The notes under the pieces are model-generated. The model did no database searches, had not been told where the DNA came from, and saw only the letters and a program-made list of their open reading frames with translations. From Peptacetobacter sp. (GTDB lineage Bacteria > Bacillota > Clostridia > Peptostreptococcales > Peptostreptococcaceae): 64,000 bases of DNA. This document shows, piece after piece, positions 62,287-64,000 of this stretch (within the stretch, counting starts at the first letter, position 1; the number at the start of each line of letters is the position of its first letter). The stretch lies in the NCBI RefSeq assembly GCF_029264495.1, contig NZ_JARIBH010000030.1:1-64000 (forward strand), in the 5' to 3' direction. The translations under genes were made by a program, and so were the position numbers.

Positions 62287-63030
62287 ATGGATAGAGTAGC
62301 ATTTAATATTTTGGGAATAGATGTAATGTGGTATGGAATATTAATAGCACTAGGAATGCTTTTTGGAATATATTTAGCATTAAAAGAAGCTAAAAGAGTT
62401 GGAATATCAGAAGATGATGTTTTAAATATTGCTATAATTGCTATTCCAATAGCTATTATATGTGCGAGATTATACTATGTAGTGTTCAGTTGGGATTATT
62501 ACTCTCAAAATTTAAGAGAAATATTTAATATTAGAGGTGGAGGACTTGCAATACATGGTGGTCTCATAGGTGGTATACTTACAGGATATATATATACAAA
62601 AGCAAAAAAAATGAATTTCCTAAAAACAGCAGATGCAGTTATTATAGGTATGCCTCTAGCACAAGCAATAGGAAGATGGGGGAATTTTATAAATAAAGAG
62701 GCACATGGTGGACCAACAACTCTTCCTTGGGGAATAATGGTGGATGGTATTAAAGTACATCCAACATTTTTATATGAATCTATTTGGGATTTTATGATAT
62801 TTTTATTTATAATACTTTATATGAGAAAGAAAAAAACATATGAAGGAGAAGTTATAATATCTTATATAATTTTATATTCTATAGGTAGATTCTTTATTGA
62901 AGGACTTAGAACAGATAGTTTAATGATAGGACCTTTAAGAATGGCACAAATTATAAGTTTGGTTGGTATTATAATTGGTATATTCGCACATTTATATTTA
63001 AAAAAAAGAAATAAAAATAAATTAATTTAA
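62287..63030 (+). CDS. lgt: Prolipoprotein diacylglyceryl transferase
   Basis: GGGLAIHGGLIGGILTGYIY; AIGRWGNFINKEAHGGPT; HPTFLYESIWD; GRFFIEGLRTDSL. Confidence 0.97.
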   Translation: MDRVAFNILGIDVMWYGILIALGMLFGIYLALKEAKRVGISEDDVLNIAIIAIPIAIICARLYYVVFSWDYYSQNLREIFNIRGGGLAIHGGLIGGILTGYIYTKAKKMNFLKTADAVIIGMPLAQAIGRWGNFINKEAHGGPTTLPWGIMVDGIKVHPTFLYESIWDFMIFLFIILYMRKKKTYEGEVIISYIILYSIGRFFIEGLRTDSLMIGPLRMAQIISLVGIIIGIFAHLYLKKRNKNKLI

Positions 63031-63042
63031 AAGGAGGTAAGT

Positions 63043-63978
63043 ATGGAATTTAATCATGTATCAGTACTTCTTAATGAATGTATAGATAATCTCAATATAA
63101 AACCGGATGGAGTTTATGTAGATTGTACTATGGGAGGTGCAGGACATTCAAAAGAGATAGTAAAAAAACTTTCAAAGGATGGTTTGTTTATAGGATTCGA
63201 CCAAGATAAAAATGCTATAGCAACGGCAAAAGAAAGATTAGCAGAATATAGTGACAGAGTGAAGTTTGTACATAGTAATTTTGAAAATATAAAAGAAGAA
63301 TTAGAAAAAATAGGGGTCTATAAAATAGATGGAGTTCTTGCTGATTTAGGAGTTTCCTCTCATCAGTTAGATGAAGCAGATAGAGGTTTTTCTTATATGC
63401 AAGATGCACCTCTTGATATGAGAATGGATATAAGAAAAGATTTTTCTGCATATAATGTTGTAAATGAATATACAGAAGATGAACTTGCAGAAATAATAAA
63501 AAAATATGGAGAGGATAATTGGGCAAAAAGAATAGCTAAATTTATAGTTGAAGCTAGAGAAGAAAATCCTATAAAAACAACAGGTGAGTTAGTGGATATA
63601 ATAAAAAAAGCAATTCCTAAAAAAGCTAGAATAGATGGACCTCATCCAGCAAAAAGAACTTTTCAAGCAATAAGAATAGAAGTAAATAATGAATTAGGCG
63701 TAATAACAAAAATGATAAAAGATGCCTGCTCTATAATGAATACTGGAGGTAGAATATGTATAATAACATTTCACTCATTAGAAGATAGAATTGTTAAAAA
63801 TGAATTTAAATATCTTTCTCTTGATTGTATTTGTCCTCCAGAAATACCTTTCTGTCAATGTGACAAAGTTTCTGAAGTGAAGGTAATAACAAGAAAACCT
63901 ATATTACCTAGCAAAGAAGAAATAGAAGAAAATCCAAGATCAAGAAGTGCAAAATTAAGAGTTGCGGAAAAGAAATAA
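63043..63978 (+). CDS. rsmH: 16S rRNA (cytosine1402-N4)-methyltransferase
   Basis: [72 protein letters not shown]. Confidence 0.97.
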   Translation: MEFNHVSVLLNECIDNLNIKPDGVYVDCTMGGAGHSKEIVKKLSKDGLFIGFDQDKNAIATAKERLAEYSDRVKFVHSNFENIKEELEKIGVYKIDGVLADLGVSSHQLDEADRGFSYMQDAPLDMRMDIRKDFSAYNVVNEYTEDELAEIIKKYGEDNWAKRIAKFIVEAREENPIKTTGELVDIIKKAIPKKARIDGPHPAKRTFQAIRIEVNNELGVITKMIKDACSIMNTGGRICIITFHSLEDRIVKNEFKYLSLDCICPPEIPFCQCDKVSEVKVITRKPILPSKEEIEENPRSRSAKLRVAEKK

Positions 63979-64000
63979 TTATATATTTTTATAAATATAT

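Noticed and set aside
63215-63526. Minus-strand 103-aa ORF
   Set aside because: Antisense within rsmH; composition artefact.

Overview
AT-rich (roughly 27-30% GC by eye), gene-dense chromosomal window from a Firmicute. Most likely Peptostreptococcaceae close to Clostridioides: CWB2 cell-wall-binding repeats, a CamA-like methylase syntenic with ptsH-ptsI, and PFOR. About 50 protein genes plus RNase P RNA; no tRNA, rRNA, CRISPR, IS or prophage was seen. Main themes are the cell envelope (two NlpC/P60 hydrolases, a GHL10-CWB2 protein, two LCP proteins, an amidase, sortase B, an L,D-transpeptidase with two types of wall-binding repeat, MurE, Lgt) and central metabolism/transport (POT transporter, ptsHI, PduL, PFOR, BrnQ, AsnA, AroB, Hpt). 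Main hunt results: (1) an RseC-like gene at 23521-23958 with an in-frame TGA at the first Cys of the SACxxCxxC motif, followed by a hairpin (TGACG-GTTT-CGTCA) placed like a bacterial SECIS, a candidate selenocysteine RseC; (2) an apparent CamA-type orphan DNA methylase in a C. difficile-like neighbourhood; (3) WalR-type box arrays at the same position relative to sigma-A-like promoters upstream of both NlpC/P60 paralogues; (4) a secreted protein with four PIITS(R) repeats; (5) a switch-like structured leader before ptsH; (6) a 46-aa CXXC ORF missing from the ORF track, inside a TlpA/4Fe-4S redox operon; (7) a three-gene SPOR-containing block of unknown function. All family calls come from reading motifs by eye and from memory; no searches were run.
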